Assembly: GCA_037447655.1 (NCBI GenBank)
Contig: JBBHKE010000013.1
Location: 62,001-126,000, forward strand
Length of the DNA: 64,000 nucleotides
Direction of reading: 5' to 3'
Source: Zygnema cylindricum
Taxonomy: Eukaryota > Streptophyta > Zygnematophyceae > Zygnematales > Zygnemataceae
Numbering within the stretch: position 1 is the stretch's first letter; each line of letters opens with the position of its first letter. Both the position numbers and the translations under genes were made by a program. Under the pieces are notes generated by a model that was not told the origin of the DNA, ran no database searches, and saw only the letters and a program-made list of their open reading frames with translations. Of this stretch, positions 1-11,767 are shown one piece after another.

Positions 1-2271
1 GCTCCTTGTAATCGGCCAAAGCTGCTCTGGCTAGATAATTTACCATCATTGGAAACAGGGTTGTTTCAAAATCTGTTGGAATGGCCCCTCCCCTGTATTT
101 GTTGATTTTAGATCGGGTGAACGACTTCCACAACAGTTCGAAATCAGAGAAAGCGATTCTCGAGCTATCTCCTGTAAAGATCCTTACGTCCCCCATTTCT
201 TTTTCCTCCTCCGCAAGGTTGGTGAACTGTGAAGAGGATGGTCTAGTTGGGCTAACAAACTGAACTGGTGAAATTACCCCTAGATCTGCGTCGTCTGGCT
301 CGGGCTCACCTCCTTCTCCGGCAGAGGGAGCGGTTTGACGAGAGATGGCACTCCCCCCCACTGAAAAAGTTCCGGTTACTGGTGGGATAGTGAGATGACC
401 AGTATCTCCCGGGAGTTGGCCCTTGGGAAACGAGGAGCTTATCACCTTGGGAAAAACTGCCCGAAGTCCTGCTTCTCCATACCCAGGAGAGTCGCGTTCC
501 TCCCGTTGAAGGGTTTCCACCGAGGGAATGTGGAGAATAGGTTTAGTCACCGGTGGTACTTAAGGGATTGGTGGAGAAGGGGATGGAGATGACTGAGGAC
601 TACGATGGAAAGGTGTTTGTCTCCGTGTACGCCTTTTGGAGGTTTCGGGTGGAAGAGTTCCTTGGCTGGAACCGGGAGAACGTCGGTGAGGAGGAGAGTA
701 GGCAGGAACGTCGTACTTGTAGGGTAAGACGGGTGGTCCCGGTGACCCACGGACTGCAGCGGCCGGAGAAACAGAAGGTGAAGGAGAGGATGCCTGAGGT
801 GGCGATGGGGGAGGAGTAGTAAGTCCGAGGGAAATGTGTATTCTCCGGTCTGGTTGTAGCTGCACCACGGCCTCCACGGTAGAAGATCCCTCGAACGAGA
901 CAAATGTAGGGAGATCTGTAGCCGCGGCTACCGGATCACTCGGCAAATCTGCACCCAACCCCTTTTTGTTAGGCCCTGTTGTTTCCTCCCCTTTCCCGCT
1001 GAAGAGGAGATTCTGGTCTTGGTTCTGGGGAAGTCCGGGGATCTCGCGTGACAGGGGGAGTCGCCTGATCCAGAGGTTGTACTTCCGTCGCGGGACCTAT
1101 TCTACGGGGAGGTGCTACCTGTCCACTAAGGATTCCCCCAGATCTCCGTTTAGCCTCCCGTATCAGCATCAGCTCCTGTTCCAATGCTTTCTTCCTTTCC
1201 TCTTCAAGGGCATCCCAATCTATTGCGACGGGTCTGGCCCCCGCCATAGCCTTATCCTGCGATCGCAAAATCTCAACCATTTTTTGGGTGCTGCTCACCA
1301 CACCCAAGAGATCCGCAATCCCCAAACCGGGCACCTCGGGGTCCGTAGGCCTTGAACGCCATAGTCCTTCGGATGGTCGGACAACTAGTGCGGAAGGAGA
1401 CATAGAACTTGGGGAAATTGAGGCAGAAGGAAAGAACGACATTTCTTTGACTAGGGGAGCAAATCGACCTTTGCTGTCCCGATGGTTGAACCGGAAATCT
1501 CTCTTAGGCTCAGGTATCTTCCGCTTGCTACTCCCTTCCCTGGTCCGGCCCCGAGAAGTTGCTATGCCCCTAGAAGGTCTACTGGTAGCAGTTTCCCGAG
1601 ATATGGTGTGCTGTTGTCGTGAAGTGGAAGGCATCTCCGGTTGCTCTCGGGCTGAGATGGGAGAGCCACTCTCGGACGAGCTACTCAGGATCTCCACTAC
1701 TCCTCCCACGGGGCATATGATCCGGGCTCAGTCGCTTCTGGCAACCCGCTGCACCAGCTCCTTCTTAACCTTCAACTCATGGATATTGTGAAGGGCTAGA
1801 ATCTCCTTACGACCAGGTCGGTTAGGGTCCGACAAGAGTTCAGGATCCATGTATGTCTCCACTATTGGAGCCTTAGATCTGGCATAACATACCACCTCGG
1901 GAGGGTGGCCTGGGACCGCTTCCTTGTGAGCCAAACCCTTTCTACGAGATCGGGGAGACAAAGGTTGTCTTTCTACCTTCCCCGTGGCCCTAGCCCTGGC
2001 GGCCTCGGACAACGTCGGAAATTTTTCAGGGGAAAAGACTGGAGGAGGTGGAGGTGAGGGTTGCCTCTCTGTCGGCCTCGGAGGAGTCTCGACGACAACC
2101 GGATGCGGCATCATCCCCTTAAGAAACTGTTCAATGTTCAAAGCAGAGGTGAAAGGGACCGATTCCTCAGGCACCTGGGACTCTTCCTCTTTTGCCACCC
2201 CTTCTTGTCTTTCTTGTTCTTTTCGGACTAACACCGGAAGGATCCTTATCCGGAGCTTCTCCTCCGCCCAT
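1..2271 (-). pseudogene. gag-like frame, broken, runs off the left edge
   Basis: On the minus strand one long proline-, serine- and arginine-rich frame runs from about 2234 leftwards and enters a compact helical-looking segment at 1-200 (motifs GDSSRIAFSDFELLWKSF and YLARAALADYKE). I read this as an N-terminal extension followed by a capsid-like start, as in gag of LTR retrotransposons. Three lesions break it: an in-frame TGA at 1728-1730, a frameshift near 960-1000 in a G/A-rich run, and an in-frame TAA at 560-562. Below 560 the frame stays open to the window edge. An ATG near 2271 is out of frame with the main frame, so the true start is unclear. No protease or polymerase is visible; these would lie left of the window. 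The gag assignment is inference; a host hypothetical protein is the alternative. Confidence 0.45.
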
Positions 2272-3552
2272 GACTTACACGAGCAGATGAGCTAGATCTC
2301 TCGGATAAAATACACCACCCTAAGTAGCTATCCTCTTAAACAAAAGGGGACAGGGGCTTTTTAGTACTGTTCTACTCCGCTGGAAGCCCACTAAATGCCA
2401 CACTCCCAGCTACTCTCCAAAGAATAGGAAGGAAATAAGAGTCGTCCGATCCTTTCCGCAAAAACTCCGGACAAACCCAAAGATGACCACAAGAGTGTGC
2501 AAATTACTCCCACGCAGAAATATAGAAATAATAAATATCGGCTTTTCAGATTAAACAATATCACCTTGCCCCAGAGAATGAAATTAAAGATAGAAATGAA
2601 TGATAATGGTGAAGCGAATTCACATACCCCGGAGTGCAACGATGACCAAACTCAGCAGAAGAAACCTCTCCCAATGGCCCTGAAGACCGGTATGAGTCTC
2701 CCTCAACCCTCCCGGTTCCACCGCAAGGATCCGACAAGACTATTCTTAGTTTCAAACAGCGAAAGTCCAAACCGCCCAAAGAGGAGATAGTGCCAACTAC
2801 CCACCCGTGCTACGGTCTCCACAAAAGACAATCCAAAACAAAGATGGCAATAGAGTCCACGACACAATGCAACCGTTCTCCAACAGAAAGATTGATTCTA
2901 ATTCTCTGGGGGTTTTCTCAGGAGACAGTACTGAAAAGCCACCTGTCTCCTTCGGCCTTCAGTGCCTTATACAATTAGAGTTTGTCCTACTGCAAGATCC
3001 AAAGTCAAAGCAATTTAACAAGCCAATCAGCGGCCAGCAATTGTTATCGTCCTGACATAAGACAAAACAGACTGTACCTCACTCAGGGCTAAAATATAGA
3101 CGACTGGTTTCGGCTAAATTGGCGGCCGAAGGTCCTTCTATAATACACAAAATGGACACAAAGTTCTGACTCGACGTGAAACCGCCTAACTTTGTCCCTA
3201 CGTCATAAATGCTTTGCCCGGTGGTTGGGCCTGAACTAACATCATACTGACAGCTACAGTAAGATCTACGGGATAATCCCAAATGTGACGTGTCATTCTC
3301 TAAGGTATCCCTCTACTAGAGCTACATAGAACACACACTATAATGGATCAGACACTTTGCACCGGACTAACTCCTCAGGTCGACCTCCGTTTAAGGTGAA
3401 CTAAAGTGCGTAGTGTTCCAGGATGAAAATAGAAAGATCTGATCCGGCTGATTGTTCTCTTCCTTCTCCGTACGCTTGAGTCCGTACAAAGTGGAATGAA
3501 GCCCCGGAACTCCTGGGAGTGCAAATGTGCCGAAGATGCACACGCGCTTGAC
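2272..3552. other. spacer without recognisable gene
   Basis: Short frames on both strands show no motif I recognise. If the frame to the left is gag, this stretch may hold its leader and 5' LTR, but I found no clear LTR terminus or second LTR copy in the window. Confidence 0.4.
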
Positions 3553-4551
3553 AGAAATTTTGTGTCCTCCATTGGACTACATAATTCAAAAAGCCTCTAC
3601 GTAGTTTGTAACTAACCCACTTCCAGCCACAACCATTGCTGCCCAAGCAAAAAAATGGACAATTTGATTGCACTCCTGTATAGTTAAGACTCTCGTGAGT
3701 CTGTAGCAAAAAGAATCACTGAAAACGGCCAACCAGCCGATTAGTTATCAGGTGGAAAAGATGTCAATTTATGCAAACTCTCAAAGAGAGAGGTGAGTGT
3801 TAAAAAAAAATGCTAAGTCCTACTTCCCTCTCACAACCCCTATCTACTACAGTACGATCCAATCAAATAACTGTAAAGTACACAAAGGTATTACGGTCGA
3901 TGTCCTTTCTGAACGGCCTGTGTACAAGAAGGCCATTGAGTGGACGAGTGTCCACATGGTACTCGTCCGTATGTTCTCCGGAATTATTGCGACCAAATAT
4001 TATCTCTCCACGTGGCGCCAGGTCATGCCACGTCCAAAAAAGCCAAAGTGACCATTCAAGGATCTCGGCGGTGATATGTGCCGTTGGATAAAAATCGACA
4101 TTAAATGTTAGCCGTCGAAACAAATGTCTGATTCATTTGTTTCGTGCGCGATCACATTCGCACTAAATATTAACTATTCTATGTCCCTTCATTCATATGT
4201 CCGTTAATCGGATGAAAGATCATAATACTGTTTAAGTAATAATCACACCCTATGTACTTTAAAAAACTCCTACGACAAACTGGCTAGAGCTGACGGGTAC
4301 GCCGCGCTTTGCAAGTCGGAGGTTCGAGTCTTGCCGAACTCAACCTTTTTGTTGAGAGTGACTTATGTCACTCTTTAGTCGTGCCTATAGAGCTGAGACA
4401 GCCATGGCTCCACCACTCTCTCTCTCTCCTTCAGTGACTACAACAAGTATGGGGGATAGAGGAAAGAGGTGGAGGTAGACTGCCTACGTTTTTCTTTTGT
4501 TTTTCTACATTCAGACCTAAAAAATACTCCATAAATCTAGTGATTTCAACA
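3553..4551 (-). repeat. 3' LTR of element A
   Basis: Read on the minus strand it starts TGTTGAAATCACTAG directly after the polypurine tract and ends near 3553; it matches 9507-10282 plus 11555-11830. It contains the family hairpin (3687-3702, AGACTC/GAGTCT) and, antisense to the LTR, a tRNA-like stretch with a B-box GGTTCGAGTC at 4321-4330. The left terminus is degenerate (AG where TG is expected). Confidence 0.8.
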
Positions 4552-4562
4552 CTCCCCTTATT
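4552..4562 (-). promoter_or_regulatory. polypurine tract of element A
   Basis: On the minus strand AATAAGGGGAG lies directly before the LTR start. The same tract precedes the 3' LTRs of elements B (20030) and D (60648). It would prime plus-strand DNA synthesis. Confidence 0.75.
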
Positions 4563-4564
4563 TT

Positions 4565-5353
4565 CTAGTCTAACTTTAACTTCTCTTTCAATCCACATTT
4601 TTCCCTACAATATTTTAACTTGGGAGAGGGCATAATTTTGGTCATCATGTCAGCCACCATTTCTTCATCAAACCTATACACAAGATTTACAATTTTATTT
4701 TCAACTTTTTCCCTCACGAAGCTCAATCTTATGTCCATATGCTTAGCTTTGAAATGATGTTTTGGATTGGCTGCAATTGCAATAGCAACCTCATTATCAC
4801 AAAAGACTTCATGCACTCCCTCCTTCATATACCCCCGTTATTGCAACAAGGACTTTACCCACATCAACTCTTTCACAGCAGAACAAAAGGCCATATACTC
4901 AGCCTCTATAGTAGACAGAGCAACCACCTTTTGTTGCTTGTTGCTCCAACATCAAGCACCTTCCCCAACATACAACACATACCTATAAGTTCATCTTCTC
5001 ATAGATAAATCCCTATAACTGGCATCACTCCAAGCAGTGATATCACTCCAAGTAGTGATATCAGTAGGCTCCCCTCCCAAATGTGACTATAACTCTCTGG
5101 TTCCCACCAGATATCTCATGACTCTCTTGGCTGCCTCCCACACTCTCTTCCTAGGATCATTAAGACTCCTACTGAGTACTCCAACTGCTGTCGCTATGTC
5201 CGGCGTGGTACAGTTCATAAAGTATATTAGACTTCCTTCAACCTGCCTGTAGGGGATAGCCTTCATAAACTCTCTCTCTTCTGGACTAATTTGATCATCT
5301 AAGGTTATCAATCCTCCTTCTACACTTCCATCACTTACTTTTGTCAAGTCCAT
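4565..5353 (-). pseudogene. RNase H region and connection domain of element A
   Basis: Minus-strand fragments give the copia connection domain (5087-5353: YRQVEGSLIYFMNCT, DIATAVGVLSR, RVMRYLVGT) and the RNase H end (4565-4930: ALST-EAEYMAFCSAVKEL, CDNEVAIAIAANPKHH, KHMDIRLSFVREKVE). The EAEY and CDN motifs carry the second and third acidic active-site positions. Frames are split by stops around 4830-5086, so no continuous protein remains. Confidence 0.8.
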
Positions 5354-5489
5354 AAGAGTGGTACAACTGCTTCCCTATTCCATCTGGAATTTCTCAAGCA
5401 TATTACCTATTGCTTCTTTCTGAGTAAGTCTAATGATCCTTTTCCCCCTATCTCTCTCCATTTAAATGCCCAAAATATATCTTGCCTCC

Positions 5490-6160
5490 CCCAATTCCTT
5501 CATGTCAAATCTGCTTCATATATATTTCTTTAACTTATTGATCTTTTCCAAAGACTTACTTAACACCAGCACATCATCCACATAAATTGCAATAAATATG
5601 ACACCATTCTCATCTTCAAACATATAGATAGAATGGTCAGAATTGATCCGGATATATCCCAGACCCGTGAGAAACTCATGTAGTTTATTATTCCACTGTC
5701 GAGGAGCCTGCTTCAGTCCATATAAGGACTTTATGAGCCTGAAGACTTTGCTCTTTCCTCCTTCCTCCACAAACCTCACTGGTTGCCGCATAAAAATTTA
5801 TTCCTCTAATTCACCATTAAGAAAGGCGATCTTAATATCCACCTGGTGTATTTCCATGTCTTCCGCTGCTGTTAGCCTGAGGAGAATCCTTATTGATGGG
5901 AACCGAACAACTAGAGCAAAAGTATCCTCATAGTCAACCCCCTCTTTTTGGGTGAACCCTTTTGCTACCAACCGAGCTTTATATCTCTCAATGGTAGTAT
6001 TTGGGTTTAGTTTTAGTTTAAACACCCATTTACACCCAATCGGTTTTCTGTCTGGTGGAAAGTCAGCTAGTTCCCAAGTATTTGCTTCCATGATGGTGGC
6101 CATCTCATCATTTATGGCTCTTATCCATCTGTCTTTCTCCGGACTCTTCACTGCCTCCAA
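5490..6160 (-). pseudogene. reverse transcriptase domain of element A
   Basis: Two adjoining minus-strand frames (5798-6160 and 5516-5791) cover the copia RT core: CKWVFKLKLNPN, YKARLVAKGFTQKEG, VDYEDTF, HQVDIKIAFLNGELEE, then SLYGLKQAPRQWN and the catalytic IYVDDVLVL. The two frames are separated only by a stop after GELEE. This is the one RT domain in the window's copia copies; the matching region is deleted in B, D and E and absent from truncated C. Confidence 0.88.
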
Positions 6161-6166
6161 GTATGA

Positions 6167-7480
6167 CTAAGGCTCATTTGCGTGAGATAGCTTAGTTACC
6201 TTATGCGCGGCCTGTTTCTCTTGTATCATTTTGGTGCTCCTTCTCCCTCCCTCAAACTTCGAAGCTGGAATGGAAAGAAGCCTTAGATTTCTCCTTACTA
6301 ACTCATCGGCTCCTATATCCATGGAACCTGGTTCCGCTTCCTCCTCTTCTGTCTCCTGGAAGACCATAGGAATATGTGAGGTTTTCGATGGATCTCCTGT
6401 ATCTTAGATCCTCCTTGAATCTGCAATCAATGTTTCACTCATGTCCCTTTTGGGAACGACAGAGTTCTCCTCACTTTCGGACTCAAATCTGATTCTTATC
6501 TTCTTGGTATGTTTGAAGGGGTCAAATGACTATGACAACTAGGTGTTTGACCAGAATGATATCTTTCTTCGCTAATTCATAGACTCTAAATCCCTTGACA
6601 TCCTCATCATATCCTACAAAGTATCCAAGTTTTCCCTTAGCATCTAGTTTCCAGTTGTTCTTATCCGTGTCAAAAATGTAAACTTGGCCACCGAATACTT
6701 TAAGGTGAGAGATATTTGATTTCCTTCCAACCTATCTCTTATAGGGTGTCATTCCTTTTACGGGCGAGGGTAGGACTCCATTCTTAATGTAGTTGGTTTA
6801 GTTCATGGCTTCTACCCAAAATCTCTTTCCAATTTTTTTGTCGGCCAACATACTGCATACACTATCTCATAGTGTTCGGTTCAACCTCTCAGCTACCCCA
6901 TTTTTTTCCGTGTTATATGGTACAGTTTTCTGGTGGTGATCTCCCTCATCTCTCAAGTATTCCTTAAACGAGTTAGAGGTATATTCTCCCCCATTATCAC
7001 TCTTTATTCTTTAATTGGGGTTTCATGCAAGTTCTCACTCCAGGCTCTATGTTCTTTGAAGTAAGTTGGTGTTTTAGACTTTGTTTTTAGGAAGTACACT
7101 CTAGAGTATCTAGATCAATCATCAGTTATTATCAACATAAACCTGTTCCCTCCGACGGAAGGTACTTTTGCACATCCCTAGATATCTTTGTGGACCAAAT
7201 CTAGTACTTTCTCACCCCTATATGTGGCAGCTTTGGGAAAAGGAAGTCTGTGAGCCATACCTTGAGCACAGCCACTACAATCATCCACCATTTCATTATC
7301 CCCAAACTGTATCTCTACAGTAGGGTTTTTTTTTAGCTTAGTAAAGAGGTGCTTATCACCACACATATGCATGGAAGCACCTGAGTTGATGATCGATCCT
7401 TCATGTGGAGCTTCCTGAATTGCTCTGAGAGCACAAATCTATTTCCGAGGGATCTCCTTCTCCTTGAGACTCTCGTCAAG
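6167..7480 (-). pseudogene. integrase, linker and protease remnants of element A
   Basis: The minus strand encodes an acidic linker (6167-6540, ending in the QEKQAAHKVTKLSHANEP region), integrase core fragments (6560-7260, including VRFMLIITDD-like and GGKR motifs) and the HHCC zinc part (7178-7372: DDCSGCAQG, LDLVHKDI). The retroviral-type protease signature at about 7372-7400 reads NSGAS instead of DSGAS, so the catalytic Asp is already lost. Several frameshifts and stops interrupt the segment. Confidence 0.75.
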
Positions 7481-7499
7481 AAGAAGCTCTCGATCCTCC

Positions 7500-8498
7500 T
7501 CCTCATAAGACTCGTCCTTGGTCTCTCTTTTCACTTTTGTGACCATAAGTGCCTTCTTCTTCCCTCCGGAAGAACCCCCTCCACGGTTCTCTTGGAGCCT
7601 CAGCTCCGACAGCTTCACACAATCCTCTATGAAGTGTCCCTGATTTTTGCAAAAGTGACAAAGATCCTTTGGGGGGCTCGGTCCTCCAGATTTATCTCTC
7701 TCTCCGTTGTACGGTTTATTCGGATCTTTCCCCCATCAGTTTCCTCTTGCAGCTAGAGCTTGGATACTCTTTCCCCCTCTACCGATCTCAATTGTGTTCT
7801 CCTGCACAAGTATCATCCGAACCACTATGTTCCACTTCCTTGAAATGTTAGTCATTTCTTGTACTCGGTACACTATGTTTTCATACTCGTCACGTAACTT
7901 CATAATAAGAGTGTAAACTTTCATCTTCATTGTACCTGTCCACCTAACACTCTCCATCTCCATATACAAACAAGAGAAATCATTACAATTGTCTAACATC
8001 TTTACCCTTTTGTAAGTATAATTCCCTAACTTTTGTAGGCCAACTGGAGCTCTGAATAGTACCATCTCTATAGATTTCCACCAAACTCACCCACAACTCC
8101 TCTGCCTTGCAAATGTGAAGATAGGGGGTTGCCAAAGCCTGAGTGAGGTGTCTTAGAATGAAGTTTTCGGCAGCCATGTTGATGTCTTCCAACGTTTGAG
8201 TATCGTTCTCCACGTTCTTCACGGCCACCGCTCCAAGTGCCGAGGTAATAGAAGCAATAAGAGTAAGAGGCGTCTTCTTCTCTATCTCCTTATCAGACAC
8301 ATGAATGTCCCCATCTTGTGCCTCCTCTGCCGCAGCAAATGCTGTTGCGAAAAACCTTATTCCACCAAACCCTAGTGGAGTTCCTTTAGGTGGACGTTTC
8401 ACTTGTCGACTGACAATACCCTAGTATCGTTTTTCGCACAAATCCCATGTCATCCCAATAGACGAACCCAAATCCATTGAAGGTGGGCACCCTAGAGG
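7500..8498 (-). pseudogene. gag of element A
   Basis: Two overlapping minus-strand frames (7983-8402 and 7736-8065) carry the family gag motifs (HLTQALATPYLHI, WVSLVEIY, MKLRDEYENIVYRV), followed by a CCHC knuckle, CHFCKNQGHFIEDC, at about 7620-7664. The N terminus (RVPTFNG, YWDD) is at 8403-8498, where a solo LTR cuts the frame; the first five codons lie beyond it at 9488-9502. Gag packages the element RNA. Frameshifts make this copy non-functional. Confidence 0.8.
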
Positions 8499-9487
8499 TG
8501 TTGAATAAAATGTATTTTCTAGATTATTTAATTGATTTAATTAGAAGCAGTAAAAAGCAGAGGCAGCCTGCTTCTAGCTTCTCTCTCTAAGCCTCTATAC
8601 TTGTTGTAGCCCCTAAAGGTTGGAGAGGAAGCTAGAGCCATGGCTGCCCATGCTCCTTATAGAGTCAGAAGGAAGATCCTTGGTAATCTCACCAAAAGGA
8701 TTGACGGACCCAGGATTTCATCCTGGTACTAACCGTCGGTCAAAGTAGCCGTTAGTCTTACCCTGTAGTCTAAGACCAGTGCTGAAGTATATAGGGTACG
8801 ATAACTACTTAAATATGACGAAATAGAGAAGTTCGGTTTACTGACAAACGGACCACAATCACACAGACACAGTTAAATAGAGTTGCACCGAAAAGTATTG
8901 AATATATATTAAACGGCTATAAATTAAGGTCGACATCAATCTAACGGCGGAGAAAGAAGCCGGCATCGCTGAATGGCCGATTTGGTGGTTTGCGGTCATA
9001 GCCACAACGGGTGACACGTGGCAGCATGACATTGGATGACGCCATTTCCGCGATATACTATGGCGAACCCAGATATGGCAAGCGTCGTTTTTTTGGCCAT
9101 GTCGTATAATGGCCGTACAAAAAGTACTCCGGACCAAGTACCTTTCTGTACTGTACACTAAATTAATTGGCTCCGTACATCAGTAGAAGAGAGTTTAGAG
9201 AGGGGTTTAGGACTTAGAAAATTAGAGGTAGCCGCCTCTCTCTCAGAGAGCTCTTGTATAAAAGGTCATCTTTGACCATTGATAATTGACTCCTCAGGGG
9301 AGCAAATTCAAGGATTTTTTTTGTGGCAGACTCAGGGGAGTCAGCTCTTCTAAGTGGGGCAATTTGGTGAGTCTGTATATTGTGTGGGTGTCAGCTATAC
9401 TAGGGCAAAGACCAAGGGGTTGAGGTCATCCTAGAGGCTTCTGGCAAGCTGCCTGCTCTGAGTACCAATGGAGATTTCAGAGTTGCA
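8499..9487 (+). repeat. solo LTR inserted in the gag start of element A
   Basis: Starts TGTTGAATAAAATG and ends CAGAGTTGCA in plus orientation, with no internal region attached. Five-base flanks AGAGG (8494-8498) and AGAGA (9488-9492) match at 4 of 5 positions and fit a copia target duplication. TATAAAAG at 9257-9264 is a plausible core promoter. A 17-base stem-loop at 8710-8726 (CCAGG, 7-base loop, CCTGG) resembles a tRNA T-arm read antisense. Confidence 0.8.
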
Positions 9488-9506
9488 AGAGAGTGGTCTC
9501 ATAACG
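9488..9506 (-). promoter_or_regulatory. primer-binding site and gag start codon of element A
   Basis: On the minus strand the LTR end is followed by CGTTATGAGACCACT (9492-9506), a decayed form of GGTTATGGGCCCACC seen in the other copies. The ATG at 9502-9500 is the expected gag start. The site pairs with the anticodon arm of initiator tRNA-Met rather than its 3' end. Confidence 0.7.
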
Positions 9507-10287
9507 TGCAATTCCGTGTCCTCCATTGGACTACAGAATTCAAGAAGCCTATAGGTAGTTTTTAACTAACCCACTACCTGCCACAACCACTGCGGCCCAA
9601 GCAAACAAATTGACAATCAACCTGCACTCTTGTGTAGTTAAGACTCCCTTGAGTCTGAAAAAATCACTGAAAACGGCCAACCAGCCGATTAGTTATGAGA
9701 TGCCAAAGATGTCAATTTATATAAACTCTCAAAAAGAGAGGTGACTGTCAAAAAAAAAATACTTAGACCTACTTCCCTCTCACAACCCCTATCTACTATA
9801 GTACGATCCTATCAAATAATTGTAAAGTACACAAAGGTACTACGGCGGATGTCCTTTCTGTACGGCGTGTATATGACAAGGCCATTGAGTGGACGCGTGT
9901 CCACATGGTACTCGTCCTATGTTCTCCGAAATTCTTGCGTCTAAATATTATCTCTCCACGTGGCGCCAGGTCATGCCACGTCCAAAAACGCCAAAGTGAC
10001 CATTCCAGGATCTCGGCGGCGATATGTGTTGTTGGATAAAAATCAACACTAAATGTTAGCCGTCGAAACAAATGTCCGATTCATTTGTTTCGTGCGGGAT
10101 CACGTTCGCACTAAATATAATCTAGTTCTATGTCCCTTCGTTCATATGTTCGTTAAATGGATAAAAGATCATAATACAGTTCAAGTAATTATCACACCCT
10201 ATGTACTCTAAAGAACTCCTATGACAAACTGGCTAGAGTTGACGGGTACGCCGCGCTTTGCAAATCGGAGGTTCGAGTCTTGCGTAA

Positions 10288-11549
10288 TGTTGAAATTTAT
10301 CTATTTTCTAGGTTTGTATTGAAAAAAATAAATAGAGTAAGTCAACAAAGGCAGCCGGCTTCTCGCTCAAATCTCTCCGGTCCCCATACTTGTTGCAATC
10401 ACTGAAGACCAGAGAGAGAGCTAGAGCCATGGCTGTCTAAAGAGGATATTCATCGTAGTTTGTACCAAAATGGATATGCCAAAGAGGATTTGATCTTGGT
10501 ACCTACCATCCTATAACACTCATTAGCTTTAGCCTATAGCTTAGAGTCAACGATGGCATATGTGGGGTACAATAGGAATCAATAAGTGTAGAAGTAGAGA
10601 GTTCTAACAAACTAACAAATAACCAAAAGCTGCTCTAGACCAGATTTGAACCATGGTCTGTGGTAATATTTGTATAGGTAAGCCTTAACCAATAAGGCGT
10701 TAACAAAACGATAGATGTATCGGGTTTCAAAGGTATATAAACCTTAACGCAAAGGCTAGTTAACACCAGCCTAAAAAAGAGGAACAATTCATGCATGTAC
10801 TAACGAAGAGGAACAATTCATGCATGTACGCAAATCTGAACCTTGTAAAATATGTTTTGATCTGACGGCCGACATTGTAGCCGACACGCGAAGTGAGCTT
10901 TTGGCGGATTTCGGAGATAGCGTCACGCGGTGCCACGTGGCGCCACATTCTTAGATACCGTAGAAGATGGGAGGAGGATCCATGGCTCTCGATTTGACAG
11001 GTGTCACCTTGTAGACCATGTCGTACAATATCCGTACAATAAGTACATCGCCCATTGTACCTTCTTCTACTATAAAGTGTTCCTATTGGACTAGGGTTTA
11101 GTAGTAGGTTGTCGTGAGTAGGCAGATCAAGACTTAGTGATATTTAGGTACCTCTCTCTAAGAGAGCTTGTAACTATAAAGGTCAACTTTGACCAGCCAT
11201 AACTTAATGCTCGGGTGAGCAAATTCAGTGATTCTTTTTGCTGCAGACTCAAGGGAGTCTATGCTACACAGAGTGTAGTCGGTCAGAGGTTTTTGCGTTT
11301 CAAGGTGGCACTTATTCAGTGGGAAAGTCAAAGTGGGGAATATTGTCCAAAACACATATTCAAGCTTTGCATTCTGTGGTGGAACTGAGCACACACAAGG
11401 TCTTATCTTCGCAGGGGTAAAGTTGTATTGAGGTTTTGATTATCAAGGGATCATTCATTTGGGTTTATATCAACTTGGAGTCGGCACTATCTAGATTAAC
11501 TTCTTTTGGATCTGCGAATTCTGTGGGCAATGGAGCCCATAGAATTTCA
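10288..11549 (+). repeat. solo LTR nested in the 5' LTR of element A
   Basis: TGTTGAAATTTATC at the left and CCCATAGAATTTCA at the right define a 1262-bp plus-oriented LTR. Flanks CGTAA (10283-10287) and CGGAA (11550-11554) match at 4 of 5 positions, and the host LTR continues directly on both sides. Antisense to the LTR lies a tRNA-like stretch: TTGGTTAAGGC (complement of 10680-10699) and GGTTCAAATC (complement of 10643-10652). Confidence 0.85.
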
Positions 11550-11641
11550 CGGAACTCAACCTTTTTGTTGAGAGTGACTTATGTCACTCTTTAGTCGTGC
11601 CTATGGAGCTGAGGCAGCCATGGCTCCACCACTCTGTCTCT

Positions 11642-11767
11642 CTCCTTCAGTGACTACAACAAGTATGGGGGATAGAGGAAAGAGGTGGAGGTAGACTGCC
11701 TGCGCTCCTTCAGTGACTACAACAAGTATGGGGGATAGAGGAAAGAGGTGGAGGTAGACTGCCTGCG
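11642..11767. repeat. 63-bp tandem duplication within an LTR
   Basis: The block starting CTCCTTCAGTGACTACAAC occurs twice back to back (11642-11704 and 11705-11767) with no visible difference. The 3' LTR of element A has one copy, so the duplication arose after insertion. Confidence 0.85.

Noticed and set aside
547-958. Overlapping plus- and minus-strand frames at 553-819 and 547-903
   Set aside because: Shadows of the Pro/Ser-rich minus frame ending at 560; no motif of their own.
4272-4335. A functional tRNA gene
   Set aside because: B-box is good but acceptor and D-arm pairing fail, and the stretch recurs inside every LTR; it is a tRNA-like module.
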